DNA from: Acidovorax sp. T1
Lineage (GTDB): Bacteria; Pseudomonadota; Gammaproteobacteria; Burkholderiales; Burkholderiaceae_C
Direction: 5' to 3'
Assembly: GCF_002176815.1 (NCBI RefSeq)
Contig: NZ_CP021648.1
Coordinates: 930,001 to 994,000, forward strand
Length of the DNA stretch: 64,000 nucleotides
Below are positions 16,501-25,022 of this stretch, piece after piece. How positions within the stretch are numbered: the stretch's first letter is position 1; every line of letters begins with the position of its first letter. The notes under the pieces were generated by a model that saw nothing but the letters and a program-made list of their open reading frames with translations, searched no databases and was not told the DNA's origin. A program made the translations under genes and the position numbers.

Positions 16501-19500
16501 CCTTTACGAAGAGCTAAACAAGGCAGGCGTACTGCCCGAAAGTTTGGTTCGCCTTGACGAGGCTGCGACACCCAGACATATCCGCTACCTGGACCTACTT
16601 GGCGGGAGAGACGACAGCGAAACGGTGTTTCCTGACGCGGTAATCGAATCTTCTGGGCAGCCATATCTTTATGTCGTACGTCATGACCGTCTGGGTGATT
16701 CCGGCCATGCTCAAACTCATCTCGCGGGGCTGGTTCGCATTCTTGCTTGCCGTTCGGATGCGCGATTTCTTGCAGTAGTGAAACCCGGTTCAATAGATGT
16801 TTATCCTGTAGGACTCTTTGAAAATGTGCCGGATGCCATGCTGTCGGGTCCGAGTGACAGCAAAAGCGCCGACTTGCGGGGCCTACTTACTGGTGCAACT
16901 TTCGCATCGCATGATATGAACGCCGGGAGTTCAAAAATCGCTAAACAGTGGCTCGAAGCCCTGCTGTTTCGCTTGCTGACTGACGCCGCACGTGGCATCA
17001 AGCTCGTTGCTCCAAAGTTATCGGAACAGCAGGTAATTGCTTTGGTCGGACGCGCTTTGTTTTTTCGCTTTCTCGTTGACCGCCGAATAGTGGTCGAAAT
17101 GGATGCGACAGCCATTGCAAAGAATGTCAATCGACTGGTCGAAATGTTCTCGACACCGGCCAATCTCGTACAAGTGTGTCGCTGGATGGACAGCACATTC
17201 AATGGTGACTTGTTGTCTATCGGTGGCAAGGACTACGAAGCGCTGATAGCAACCATTGGCGATGGGGTGAATGAGGTATGCCGACAACTAGGCAATATCC
17301 AGTATCGCGCCGTTGGCGGTCAATTGCCGCTGGATTGGGGGGGTATAGAATTCCGTCACGTACCCGTCGATATGCTCAGTCAAGTGTATGAAGACTTCGC
17401 TCATGAGTTTGTACCGGATTTGGCACAAGCTACGAGCATTCATTTCACGCCAAGACGGTTGGCTGAAATAGTGCTTGATGGGGCATTCAGCGCAGTGCAG
17501 TCCGCGCAGCCGTATAAAGCGAAGGTTCTTGACCCGGCCGTTGGTGGTGGAGTATTTCTTGTGCTCGCGTTTCGCCGACTTGTTGCCGAACGCTGGCTTG
17601 AAAAGGGCGTACGACCAACACGGGCAGTGATTCGCGAAATATTGATGACGCAGCTCACAGGCTTTGACATTAATCGAGATGCCCTCAACATTACCGCTCT
17701 CAGCTTGTACTTGGCCGCACTTGAACTCGACCCAAGGCCAAGTCCACTGTCCGATCTGAAGTTCCGGAAACTGATCGGCACCGTTTTGCATGCGGTGGAC
17801 CAAGAAGGGCTAGGTAGCAATGATGGCGACTCATTGCTCGGCAGCCTGTCGTCAATCATGCTAAATAGTTTTCGGCATCAATTTGATATCGTCATAGGTA
17901 ACCCACCCTGGACTGGCTTTAAGAGCATGAGTAAAACGGCTCTTAATAAGACGCTGGGTGATTTGATGATGGAGCCAAGTGTCGAATCCAGCCAAGACAA
18001 AATAAATGTAACTGTGCGAGCACGTTATGGATCGCCTGACATCCCGTTCTTACTCGCCGCCACTAGATGGGCCAAACCCAGGGGCGCGCTCGGTTTTGCT
18101 CTACATGCGCGCTTCGCGTTCCAACCCGAGTCATTTGAATTGCGAAGACACGTATTCAAATCGATCCGTATCACTGGGATAATGAACTTCGCAGCCCTAT
18201 CTCAAGATTCGAGACTGTGGCCAAGCAACTCTGCCCCATTTATGCTTTTGGTAGCACGCAATGAGCTACCCGGTAATGGGGACAGTTTTTACTTCATAAG
18301 TCCTAAGTACGAGTCTCAACTTTCAGCTACTGGTCAGTTCCGCATTGACCCGTGTGCTGCGACGCCAATATCGCTTGCCGCAGTGCAGGAAGATCCCTTT
18401 GCGATTCGAGCCATCTACAAGGGCGGGATATTGGGTGCGGACCTCCTAAGGCGTATTCGAAGTGGCAGGGTGATCCCGGTGCGGGAATTTTTATCACGGC
18501 ACTACAATACCGAGTTATCCAATGGATACCAGCTCGGTAAACCTGAAAAACGCACCCGTGACGCGAAGCATCTGATCGGGCTACCCGTGGTCACGACAGA
18601 TATGTCTCCGTTTGGAGTAAGTGAACAAAACGGTGAGCTCTTCCGTTACCCATTTGCTGAATGGCCGCGTGACTCCGGAATATTTAAGAGCCCATTGCTC
18701 TTGCTTCGTGCATCGCCAAAGAGAGATAGACATTTACGTGGTGCATTGTTCTATGAAACCGACGTTGCATACACTAATGCTTTTTTCGGGCTCTCGCTCG
18801 CTGAGCGTCCTGAGCTACGGCCAGTTGCTAACTTGCTGCATGTGCTTTCCTACAGTGATTTACTACTGTACTTTCAGTTACTAACAAGTCCAAAGTTCGG
18901 CGTGGAGCGGAAGTCCAGCTTGCAGGCGGATTTAGAGGACTTTCCACTTGTAAACCCAGAATCAATGTCCATTTCTCAAGTTGCTGCAATCAGAGGCTTG
19001 TCGGACCGCTTGCGAAAGGGCGACCCTTGCTGGAAGCAGGTCGATGAACTTGTATCGGAGCTCTACGGCCTCACGTCATGGGACTGTCAGTTGATTCGCG
19101 ACACGTTGGAGTTTGAGCTTCCTTTTCTCGACAACGCTCAACGTGCGAGTATGCCAACGACCGTTGAATACCGCTCAGCCTTCAGAAATACGTTCAATAT
19201 CCTTGTTAAACCATTCGCAGAAGATAATGCCCCGCCAACTCGCATCGCTGATGTAAATAGTGTTGTGATTGAAGGTTGGCGGCACGTCCACATCGGACGA
19301 ACAGCAGAGCGTGATTTGGGCGCTGCAACTATCTTGGAAAAGGATTCGCGTCAATTGGCCGCATTAGCTGAAAGCTACTGGGCTTCGCGCCTCAATGTGC
19401 GGCTATCTGATGGCAGTGCGGTCGTTGGCTATCTCGATCAACGAAGATATTGGAGCAAAACTCAGGCGCGTTTGTTAGCGCTGGAGTGGCTGCAAGGTGA

Positions 19501-19525
19501 TGTCTCGCTCAGCGAAACGGTTTGA
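16487..19525 (+). CDS. N6-adenine DNA methylase-like protein (type IIG/Eco57I-like)
   Basis: This 1012-residue protein has the gamma-class amino-methyltransferase layout. Motif I is DPAVGGGVFLVLAFRRL (D349), an acidic FDINRDALNITALSLYLAAL follows, and motif IV is FDIVIGNPPWTGF (N472-P-P-W475). The roughly 340 residues before motif I include a charged region (LYVVRHDRLG, RFLAVVKPGSIDVYP) that might be a nuclease-like fold without a complete catalytic signature. The C-terminal 400 residues (LLRIRSGRVIPVREFLSRHYN, YFQLLTSPKFGVERKSS) resemble target-recognition domains of type IIG enzymes. It sits between an HTH gene and a PD-(D/E)xK-like gene with overlaps at both ends. The likely job is site-specific adenine methylation, with self-protection or marking of DNA. 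The specificity is unknown. Confidence 0.8.
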   Translation: MQPVDLYEELNKAGVLPESLVRLDEAATPRHIRYLDLLGGRDDSETVFPDAVIESSGQPYLYVVRHDRLGDSGHAQTHLAGLVRILACRSDARFLAVVKPGSIDVYPVGLFENVPDAMLSGPSDSKSADLRGLLTGATFASHDMNAGSSKIAKQWLEALLFRLLTDAARGIKLVAPKLSEQQVIALVGRALFFRFLVDRRIVVEMDATAIAKNVNRLVEMFSTPANLVQVCRWMDSTFNGDLLSIGGKDYEALIATIGDGVNEVCRQLGNIQYRAVGGQLPLDWGGIEFRHVPVDMLSQVYEDFAHEFVPDLAQATSIHFTPRRLAEIVLDGAFSAVQSAQPYKAKVLDPAVGGGVFLVLAFRRLVAERWLEKGVRPTRAVIREILMTQLTGFDINRDALNITALSLYLAALELDPRPSPLSDLKFRKLIGTVLHAVDQEGLGSNDGDSLLGSLSSIMLNSFRHQFDIVIGNPPWTGFKSMSKTALNKTLGDLMMEPSVESSQDKINVTVRARYGSPDIPFLLAATRWAKPRGALGFALHARFAFQPESFELRRHVFKSIRITGIMNFAALSQDSRLWPSNSAPFMLLVARNELPGNGDSFYFISPKYESQLSATGQFRIDPCAATPISLAAVQEDPFAIRAIYKGGILGADLLRRIRSGRVIPVREFLSRHYNTELSNGYQLGKPEKRTRDAKHLIGLPVVTTDMSPFGVSEQNGELFRYPFAEWPRDSGIFKSPLLLLRASPKRDRHLRGALFYETDVAYTNAFFGLSLAERPELRPVANLLHVLSYSDLLLYFQLLTSPKFGVERKSSLQADLEDFPLVNPESMSISQVAAIRGLSDRLRKGDPCWKQVDELVSELYGLTSWDCQLIRDTLEFELPFLDNAQRASMPTTVEYRSAFRNTFNILVKPFAEDNAPPTRIADVNSVVIEGWRHVHIGRTAERDLGAATILEKDSRQLAALAESYWASRLNVRLSDGSAVVGYLDQRRYWSKTQARLLALEWLQGDVSLSETV

Positions 19526-20268
19526 TAAACGTGTCGTTCTCAAATATCGGCGTCCCGCCCTCATCACTGGCCCCCTATCCCTCATGGGGAATAAAGCTAG
19601 TTAAGGTAGTGGAACAGGCATTAAGTGAGGCATGGCTGCGCCTCCTTCGTGATCATTCGGCGCTGGTTTCTGGAGGCAACGAAGATGCCATCACGAATCA
19701 ATTGATGACCGAACTTGTCGTCTTAAGAAGTATTGAATGCCCAGCTGGATTTCATGCGGGATTATTCGGTATGCCAGTTCGTGACGGAAAAGTACCTAGC
19801 TGGGACGGTAAGTCAATTGATCAGATGCCGGACATAACAATATATCCCGCGATACCTCGTCACAACATCGCTGATCAGCGACATGATGCCTTGTTCTATG
19901 AATGCAAGGTGCTGGATAAAACCCGTGGCTTAAACTTATACAGGTCACAAGGCATAGAACGGTTTACCCAAGGGCGTTACGCATGGCGCATGCCGCACGC
20001 TGGGATGGTGGCGTATGTGCTCGAGAGCTCTGAAATTTCACCCACTACGGCTCTTACCGATTATTTTTCTCATGTCAATAAGGCAGGAAAAACAATAGGT
20101 AGCGAACTCGGAGCATTCATCGCCCCGACCTCGGTGGAGAAGGCCAAAACTGTATATGTATCCGACGTTGCCGAAAGCAAACACTTTCGTACTGTCCCTG
20201 TCTTAAGTGGCAAGATGGGCGTGATATCGCTCAGGCACTTATGGCTAATCGCTACTCCGATTTCTTAG
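19522..20268 (+). CDS. Putative PD-(D/E)xK nuclease, third gene of the restriction-like operon
   Basis: No family name comes to mind, but the 248-residue sequence has the marks of a PD-(D/E)xK nuclease. An N-terminal helix carries a conserved-looking Glu (NEDAITNQLMTELVVLR), then MPDITIYP with D104, DALFYECKVLD with E127 and K129, then a helix and strand (GIERFTQGRYAW, AGMVAYVLES). The spacing between D and ExK is longer than usual because of an inserted loop. The start is either TTG 19522, overlapping the methylase stop, or GTG 19531. Context makes a restriction nuclease the most likely role; the assignment rests on motif spacing and neighbours only. Confidence 0.6.
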   Translation: MINVSFSNIGVPPSSLAPYPSWGIKLVKVVEQALSEAWLRLLRDHSALVSGGNEDAITNQLMTELVVLRSIECPAGFHAGLFGMPVRDGKVPSWDGKSIDQMPDITIYPAIPRHNIADQRHDALFYECKVLDKTRGLNLYRSQGIERFTQGRYAWRMPHAGMVAYVLESSEISPTTALTDYFSHVNKAGKTIGSELGAFIAPTSVEKAKTVYVSDVAESKHFRTVPVLSGKMGVISLRHLWLIATPIS

Positions 20269-20400
20269 CCTTGAAGCGGCTTTCGCGAATCATCACCTAG
20301 GTAACAAGGACCGATATGGGCCTATGCCGTCGTTCACGACGGGTCGGCTGCCAGCCTAAAGCGGGCATATGCATGCCGTCAAGGTCCCATGAGGTGCAGG

Positions 20401-20673
20401 TCACACCACACACTCCTCGCGATTTTTCCCTTCGATCCATTTCGGCGCTCTCCCTCTGCCGCTCCAGGTCCGCCCTGTCTTTGGATCGCGGTACTTGGCC
20501 TCAACCTTTTTGGCTGCAGGCTTCCACGGAAAGACCTGTTGCGCAGTGAATCCGAACTCGGCTATCAGGGAATGGACGGCATCCAGCGCTTGCTTGGCTT
20601 CAGCCTTGCGCGCGATAGCAATCTGTTGATCCAGCGCGCTTTTCTGCTCCAGCAGTTCTCGGTAGGTACTCAT
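20401..20673 (-). CDS. H-NS-family nucleoid protein, small form
   Basis: This 90-residue protein ends in the H-NS DNA-binding signature: YRDPKTGRTWSGRGRAPKWI, with the basic loop and the Trp-Ser-Gly-Arg-Gly-Arg core. The N-terminal half (YRELLEQKSALDQQIAIARKAEAK) is a short coiled coil for oligomerisation. Betaproteobacterial islands often carry such small H-NS paralogs. It lies between two A+T-rich clusters, which are its likely silencing targets. It is transcribed opposite to its neighbours. Confidence 0.88.
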   Translation of the reverse strand: MSTYRELLEQKSALDQQIAIARKAEAKQALDAVHSLIAEFGFTAQQVFPWKPAAKKVEAKYRDPKTGRTWSGRGRAPKWIEGKNREECVV

Positions 20674-21368
20674 GATTCTTCGTCTGTATTTCCTGTCAAT
20701 CCGACGAGGATAGCGTCAAACGTTGTGGTCTCTTTCTCTCTGCATGAATTTTTCATGGAGTCGCTCGACTGCTGCGAATCATGAACAGAGATCGACAATA
20801 AACCGGCATTTCGCTTCGAGCGTTGATCGCTGATTTGACCCACTCCATAGTGGCGCCAGTACAGTCGCAGCCAACTCTTGCGCAGGATGCGCGCTTGCAG
20901 TATTTGCCGAGCTGAAGGGCTAGCTTGGATAATGTGTCAATTCATATATTGAATATAAGGTGCATTTTGCTGGTTATTTTGATGATATTGCGAATGTGGT
21001 ATAATTATTTCGCGTAAATATTGATTTCGTTGGCTGCATTTTTTGCTGTTGATAATCGAAAAATCAATATCGCCCTTCTTCCTGCCTGCACTCCCAGGCC
21101 TATTTCCCCCGTTTGATTCCACCGAACGCCGTGCCACCACGGCGGCTCGCTTGCGCGCGGCTGTCGCCATGACAGCACGCATGGCGTTGCCGTGGCCGTG
21201 GTCATCGCTGTGGTCGTGGCGGTATGGCGGCGTATCGCGCCAGGGTCTGTAGCGGGAAGGAGCGAGTGCAGTGCCGCGCCGCGCGTGGTTCGGTGCTTGG
21301 CACTCGGCACAGCGCTTTCGTCTTTTCCTTTCACTTCCTTTTCTCTCTTTCTTTTCAGGAGCATTTCC
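20674..21368. other. Long non-coding region with A+T-rich promoter segment and G+C-rich leader
   Basis: No convincing gene in about 700 bp. About 20930-21080 is strongly A+T-rich and includes an extended -10 promoter at 20998-21005. Then comes G+C-rich sequence with short internal repeats (GGCCGTGG/GGTCGTGG type), and finally a pyrimidine-rich tract (about 21305-21358) before the next gene. Confidence 0.6.
20978..21005 (+). promoter_or_regulatory. Extended -10 promoter upstream of the peptidase cluster
   Basis: TATAAT at 21000-21005 is preceded by TGG (extended -10, TGn), with TTTGAT at 20978-20983 at 16-bp spacing as a weak -35. It lies in an A+T-rich patch about 360 bp upstream of the first gene of the cluster, implying a long leader. 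Confidence 0.6.
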
Positions 21369-21695
21369 ATGACCTCTTCGCCTGGTCAGGCCGCGGCATT
21401 GGCGCGTTACGAACAACAACGCCGTCCCTTGTTCACCTTGGGCCAAGTGCTGATCACGCCCGGTGCGCTCGACATGCTCGAAGCGCTCGAACTCGCGCCA
21501 CTGCCGTTCGTGCTGCGCCATGTCACGGGGGATTGGGGTGACTTGTGCGACGAGGACAAGCAAGCGAATGCTGCAGCGCTCACGTATGGCAGCCGTGTGC
21601 TGTCCGCCTACGACATCCCGCCGAACCACCGGCTTTGGATCATCACCGAGGCCGACCGGCGCTCGACCACGTTGCTGCTGCCGGAGGAATACTGA
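21369..21695 (+). CDS. Unknown small protein, first gene of the C39-like peptidase cluster
   Basis: A 108-residue protein I cannot assign. It has ITPGALDMLEALELAPLPFVLRHV in the middle and an acidic GDWGDLCDEDKQANAAAL segment, then LWIITEADRRSTTLLLPEEY at the end. No signal peptide or membrane helix is visible. AGGAG lies about ten bases before the ATG, at the end of a pyrimidine-rich stretch. The next gene begins three bases after its stop, so the two form one transcription unit. Similar short proteins are sometimes labelled as restriction subunits in annotations; nothing in the sequence supports that. Confidence 0.7.
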   Translation: MTSSPGQAAALARYEQQRRPLFTLGQVLITPGALDMLEALELAPLPFVLRHVTGDWGDLCDEDKQANAAALTYGSRVLSAYDIPPNHRLWIITEADRRSTTLLLPEEY

Positions 21696-21698
21696 GTA

Positions 21699-22310
21699 AT
21701 GCAGCATTCCTACCATTGCCATCCCCGGCTGGACGCTGGCATGCACGGCCCCATGGTGGGCAACCAGCGGCTGCATGTACGCCAGGGCGAGGTCGATGCC
21801 ACGTGTGGCTACCACTGCGTATTGATGGCGCTGATGCTGTTTGGCCAAGTGCGGCGCAATGCGCTGATTTGGGACACCAAGGATGCGCGGCTCGAAGCGT
21901 TGCGCAAGGTGGCGCAGCGCTACTACTTCGATGGCTGCGAGGTCGAACAGCTTCAGCAGCAACTGGCTCCCTATGCGGAGCGGGTGCACTGCAAGGAATT
22001 GCGCTCGCGCGTGGTCGAACGCACCTTGGATGCCTTGGAAGAAGGCAAGCTGTGTTTGGTGTGCTTTTCTACCGAGCGCTACATGCACTGGGTGCTGGCC
22101 GTGGGGGTGCGCTGCGAGGCGGGAGAGCGCAGCGATTTGCTGGTCCTCGACCCTGCCATGGCGCCGATACCGCTGGTGCCGTGGAATGCCATGCTGACTG
22201 GCTGGACGAGCAAGCAGCCACGGCGTGTGGTCGCCAGCTTCAGTGAACGCGTGAACATCGACGCCGTGCTGGTGCTATCGCCTGTGGCGCAGGCCCAAGG
22301 GGACGAATAA
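21699..22310 (+). CDS. C39-like papain-fold cysteine peptidase (putative)
   Basis: A 203-residue protein with the layout of a C39-type cysteine peptidase. The segment VRQGEVDATCGYHCVLMAL places Q29 as a possible oxyanion-hole residue and C36 as nucleophile; YMHWVLAVGV gives H130 as base; and LLVLDPAMAPIPLVPW gives D151 as the third member. The order and distances match the papain-like fold used in bacteriocin-leader peptidases and related enzymes. There is no transporter domain and no signal peptide, so it acts alone in the cytosol or with its two partner genes. The substrate is unknown. The call rests on motif order, not on a family match. Confidence 0.6.
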   Translation: MQHSYHCHPRLDAGMHGPMVGNQRLHVRQGEVDATCGYHCVLMALMLFGQVRRNALIWDTKDARLEALRKVAQRYYFDGCEVEQLQQQLAPYAERVHCKELRSRVVERTLDALEEGKLCLVCFSTERYMHWVLAVGVRCEAGERSDLLVLDPAMAPIPLVPWNAMLTGWTSKQPRRVVASFSERVNIDAVLVLSPVAQAQGDE

Positions 22311-22462
22311 CTCGATTCGGCACATTCGTCCTTTCGGTTTTCTTTCTCCTTTTCTTTTCTGGATTTCCGCCTTTGGTCGCGCCGAGCTTTGTGCAAGGTG
22401 CCGCTGCTGCATGGGCGGGAGTTTCTTTTCTGCGTTTTCTCGCTTCTTTGGAGGTGCTTTCC

Positions 22463-23794
22463 ATGCTCGACGATTCCTTGACGCCCGAGCCGTTTGAGCG
22501 GCTACTGACCGCACTGCTGGAGTTACCGCCGTCGCAGTCGGCCCATGAATCTGGTGAGGGTGCGGCACAACTGCTGCTCGAAGTGATTGATACGGCGCTG
22601 CACACACCACCAGCGTGGCCGCAGCGCATGGCGGCGGTGCGGTATTTCTGCCAGCATGCCCGACACCGCCTGGGGTTGGAGTCCTTGCTGGATTTGCAGG
22701 CCTTGCTGGCGCAGTACCCGCAAGGTGACGAAAGCGATGCCGAGGTGGCTCGCCTGCTTTGGAATGTGGAAGCCCGGGGGCATGTGCGTGCGCTGCGCGT
22801 GCTGTTGTGGTTCATGGCTGCGTACGACATCACCGAGCGGGTGCAGTGGCAGGCGTGGATGGGCACGCCCGGTTTTGAGGAAGCCTTGCGCGAGTCGCTC
22901 GATACGCTGGGCGCTGTGGCGGTGGTGCTTTTGTGGCAAGCCAAGTCAGGGCGCACCGACCATGCCTGGGTACTGCGGTTCGCCCGCAGGGCGCTGGGGC
23001 GCTCGGTCAGCGAGGGCCATGCCATGCTGGCGTTTCGGGATGCGGCGGAGGCAATGGGCACGCCGCAATTGATGCTGGCGCGCAGGGTGACTCATCTGGA
23101 ACGGGCAACGATGAGTATTGGCGATGCGCCGGGCCTGCGTGTGTTGTGGTGGCAGTGTGTCGCCGAAGCTTTGCACATGCATATCGCCCAGGAACTGGGC
23201 AACGCCGATATGGATGGCACAAGCCATCAAACCGCTGATGCCGCCGATACCGACCAAGCCACCGGAAGCGGCACTATGGCCAACAGCGATGAATGGCGCG
23301 TCGAACTGTCACCGGCTGCGGCATTGCGCTACGCCGAAGCGGGGGTGGTGCTGGAGCCGCAGGCGCGGGCGCTGCGAACTGATACGCCGATGGCCACGGC
23401 GCTGCGGCTGCGCCAGAAGAGCTGGGCCCAGGGGTTGGGGCTTTGGCTGGAGATCGAGGGCGAGGGACGGCTGTCGGCTGCGCAGCAAGCGGCGATTGCC
23501 GAGCGGTTTGAGGCGGCTGGGCATCGGGCGCCGCAGGTGCGATATGCCAGTGCAAATGGTAGCCAGCGCGCCACATGGCTGGCGACATGGCGCTGGGAAG
23601 AAGCTGTGTGGATGTCCCGCGACATGGCGGTGGCCGATGTCAGGCGCTGGGCGCAGGATACGGCGCTGAACGCTGCCGAGCACTGGCTGCTGATGCGCGG
23701 CATGGTGGCGCTGGCAGGAAGGCCGCTGGGGCCGGAGGCCGCATTGGTGGCTGGTGATGTAAAAAGGGAAGCCAGCAATGAAAAAAAGTTCTAG
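22463..23794 (+). CDS. Unknown 443-residue protein of the C39-like peptidase cluster
   Basis: I do not recognise this protein. The start at 22463 (MLDDSLTPEPFERLL) has GGAGG nine bases upstream and avoids a 30-residue upstream extension. The sequence is rich in Ala, Leu and Trp and predicted to be mostly helical (RLLTALLELPPSQSA, VRALRVLLWFMAAYDI, RVLWWQCVAEALHMHI), with a hinge rich in Asp, Thr and Gly at about residues 250-275. The second half (LRLRQKSWAQGLGLWLEIEG, ATWLATWRWEEAVW) may be a separate domain. There is no signal peptide. It is probably the effector or substrate-binding partner of the C39-like protein, an inference from position only. Confidence 0.65.
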   Translation: MLDDSLTPEPFERLLTALLELPPSQSAHESGEGAAQLLLEVIDTALHTPPAWPQRMAAVRYFCQHARHRLGLESLLDLQALLAQYPQGDESDAEVARLLWNVEARGHVRALRVLLWFMAAYDITERVQWQAWMGTPGFEEALRESLDTLGAVAVVLLWQAKSGRTDHAWVLRFARRALGRSVSEGHAMLAFRDAAEAMGTPQLMLARRVTHLERATMSIGDAPGLRVLWWQCVAEALHMHIAQELGNADMDGTSHQTADAADTDQATGSGTMANSDEWRVELSPAAALRYAEAGVVLEPQARALRTDTPMATALRLRQKSWAQGLGLWLEIEGEGRLSAAQQAAIAERFEAAGHRAPQVRYASANGSQRATWLATWRWEEAVWMSRDMAVADVRRWAQDTALNAAEHWLLMRGMVALAGRPLGPEAALVAGDVKREASNEKKF

Positions 23795-23811
23795 AGCCGG
23801 GGGCGCTAGAA
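23789..23811 (+). terminator. Hairpin at the end of the peptidase cluster
   Basis: TTCTAGAGCC, loop GGG, GGCGCTAGAA form a 10-bp stem with one mismatch, starting in the stop codon and flanked by A-rich sequence on the left. No long T-run follows, so termination is likely but weak. Confidence 0.5.
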
Positions 23812-23940
23812 CTTCTTCATGCTGGTGTGGGTGCCACTTTCGATGCCATTTACTGGCTGAAAGCAATCGTATAACCAGCCGTATAACGATTTGATGACTT
23901 GCTGAAAAGTTGTTTAAAATCAACAACTTAGAGCTGTATC

Positions 23941-24028
23941 TGGCGGAGACTGTGAGATTCGAACTCACGGACGGTTGCCCGTCGGCAGTTTTCAAGACTG
24001 CTGGTTTAAACCACTCACCCAAGTCTCC
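23941..24028 (-). tRNA. tRNA-Ser (anticodon UGA)
   Basis: The 88-nt minus-strand gene starts GGAGACT, ends AGTCTCC-G-CCA with the CCA encoded, has anticodon stem GCAGT/ACTGC with loop CTTGAAA (anticodon TGA), a long variable arm and the T-loop GTTCGAATC. The 3' end faces the accessory island, the usual orientation for tRNA-targeted integration. Confidence 0.97.
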
Positions 24029-24126
24029 GGGTTGGAAGCCACATATTCTAGCTGCCCGCCTGCACCGTTTTCTGTTGCCGGCCCTTGGCGCAGACAAAGG
24101 CCGCCACGCTCGCCAGGCCCTGTGGC

Positions 24127-24816
24127 TCACATGCCCAGTGACTTGAGCAGCTCGTCGGTGTCGCTGGAGGGCACGGGGGGCAGGGGCGCTTCTGCGTCTG
24201 CATCTGCGCGGGTCTGCGCCATCAGTGCGTCGGGATCGGGGGTTTCCTGCGGCTCGAAGTCATACAGCTTGATGAATTCGGTGCGGTCGATGGCCAGCTC
24301 CAGATAGAAGATGTTGTTGTTGCCGGTGTAAAAGGTCACGCGCCGGGCCTCGGGCTTGTCCAGGTTGGCGTCCACGCTCAGCATCACCTGCTTGTTCAGC
24401 ACCAGCATCTTGGGCTGGTTCTGGGTGATGTGGGTTTGCAGCTCGCGCCGCACCTTGCCGGTGAAGTCGCCCACCACCTGGTTCATGAGTTCACCCATCA
24501 CGTTGCTCACCTCGTCCGAGGTGTAGGACGTGACCAGGTCGTCTTTCGACATGCCCATGTTGAGCAGATAGCTCTGGTACAGCTCCATGGCGGCTGGTGC
24601 CGAGAAGTTGATGATCACCAGGCCCGAGAAGCCGCCGTCGAACAGCACAAAGCAGCCAATGTCGGGTTTGAGGCAGGTCTTGCTGATGCGCTGCACCATG
24701 CCGGAATAGTGGATCTGGCCCTGAGTGGCCACGTTCAGCACGCGGGTGACCGAGTTGCACAGGCTGATCAGCAGATCTTCGGTGCCGTAAACGACGGAGG
24801 TTTCTGGGGTGCTCAT
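24127..24816 (-). CDS. DUF3334-family protein, CheX/CheC-like
   Basis: A 229-residue protein of the DUF3334 type. The segment SYTSDEVSNVMGELMNQVVG resembles the E...N..GE helix of CheC/CheX phosphatases, and VTFYTGNNNIFYLELAI forms a strand pair. The N-terminal half (LCNSVTRVLNVATQGQIHYSG) and C-terminal acidic tail (DADAEAPLPPVPSSDTDELL) complete it. I chose the ATG at 24816; a longer frame adds 14 residues. It may dephosphorylate a response regulator, but this is not proven for the family. No chemotaxis genes are adjacent. Confidence 0.7.
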   Translation of the reverse strand: MSTPETSVVYGTEDLLISLCNSVTRVLNVATQGQIHYSGMVQRISKTCLKPDIGCFVLFDGGFSGLVIINFSAPAAMELYQSYLLNMGMSKDDLVTSYTSDEVSNVMGELMNQVVGDFTGKVRRELQTHITQNQPKMLVLNKQVMLSVDANLDKPEARRVTFYTGNNNIFYLELAIDRTEFIKLYDFEPQETPDPDALMAQTRADADAEAPLPPVPSSDTDELLKSLGM

Positions 24817-24964
24817 GGTGCGAAATGTGGGGGGCTTTGGAAGATGACGGGTGTGCACAGCATAGGTGACGAATGGCTTGGGGCACCAACGATATGCGTG
24901 CTGGCCCTGGGCTGGCGCCTGGCCAGGGTGATGTCAACCGATGCGTGACTGATTATGGCTGGTA

Positions 24965-25022
24965 TTTGCTATTAATTGTATAGCTGTTAGCGCTTATCCA
25001 GTAAGCGCTAGAGGCATATTTT
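24965..25022 (+). repeat. Dispersed hairpin repeat, copy A
   Basis: Contains TAGCGCTTA-TCCAG-TAAGCGCTA, a perfect 9-bp stem with a 5-nt loop, preceded by TGCTATTAATTGTATAGCTG and followed by GAGGCATATTTT. It lies between the DUF3334 and smr genes and ends at the smr stop codon. Confidence 0.85.

Noticed and set aside
20937..22088. A 383-codon minus-strand frame in the peptidase cluster
   Set aside because: It spans the promoter region and is antisense to two better-supported genes with good ribosome-binding sites.
23864..23890. Direct repeat CGTATAAC separated by a few bases next to the tRNA
   Set aside because: Too short and without a second copy elsewhere in the window to claim an attachment site.
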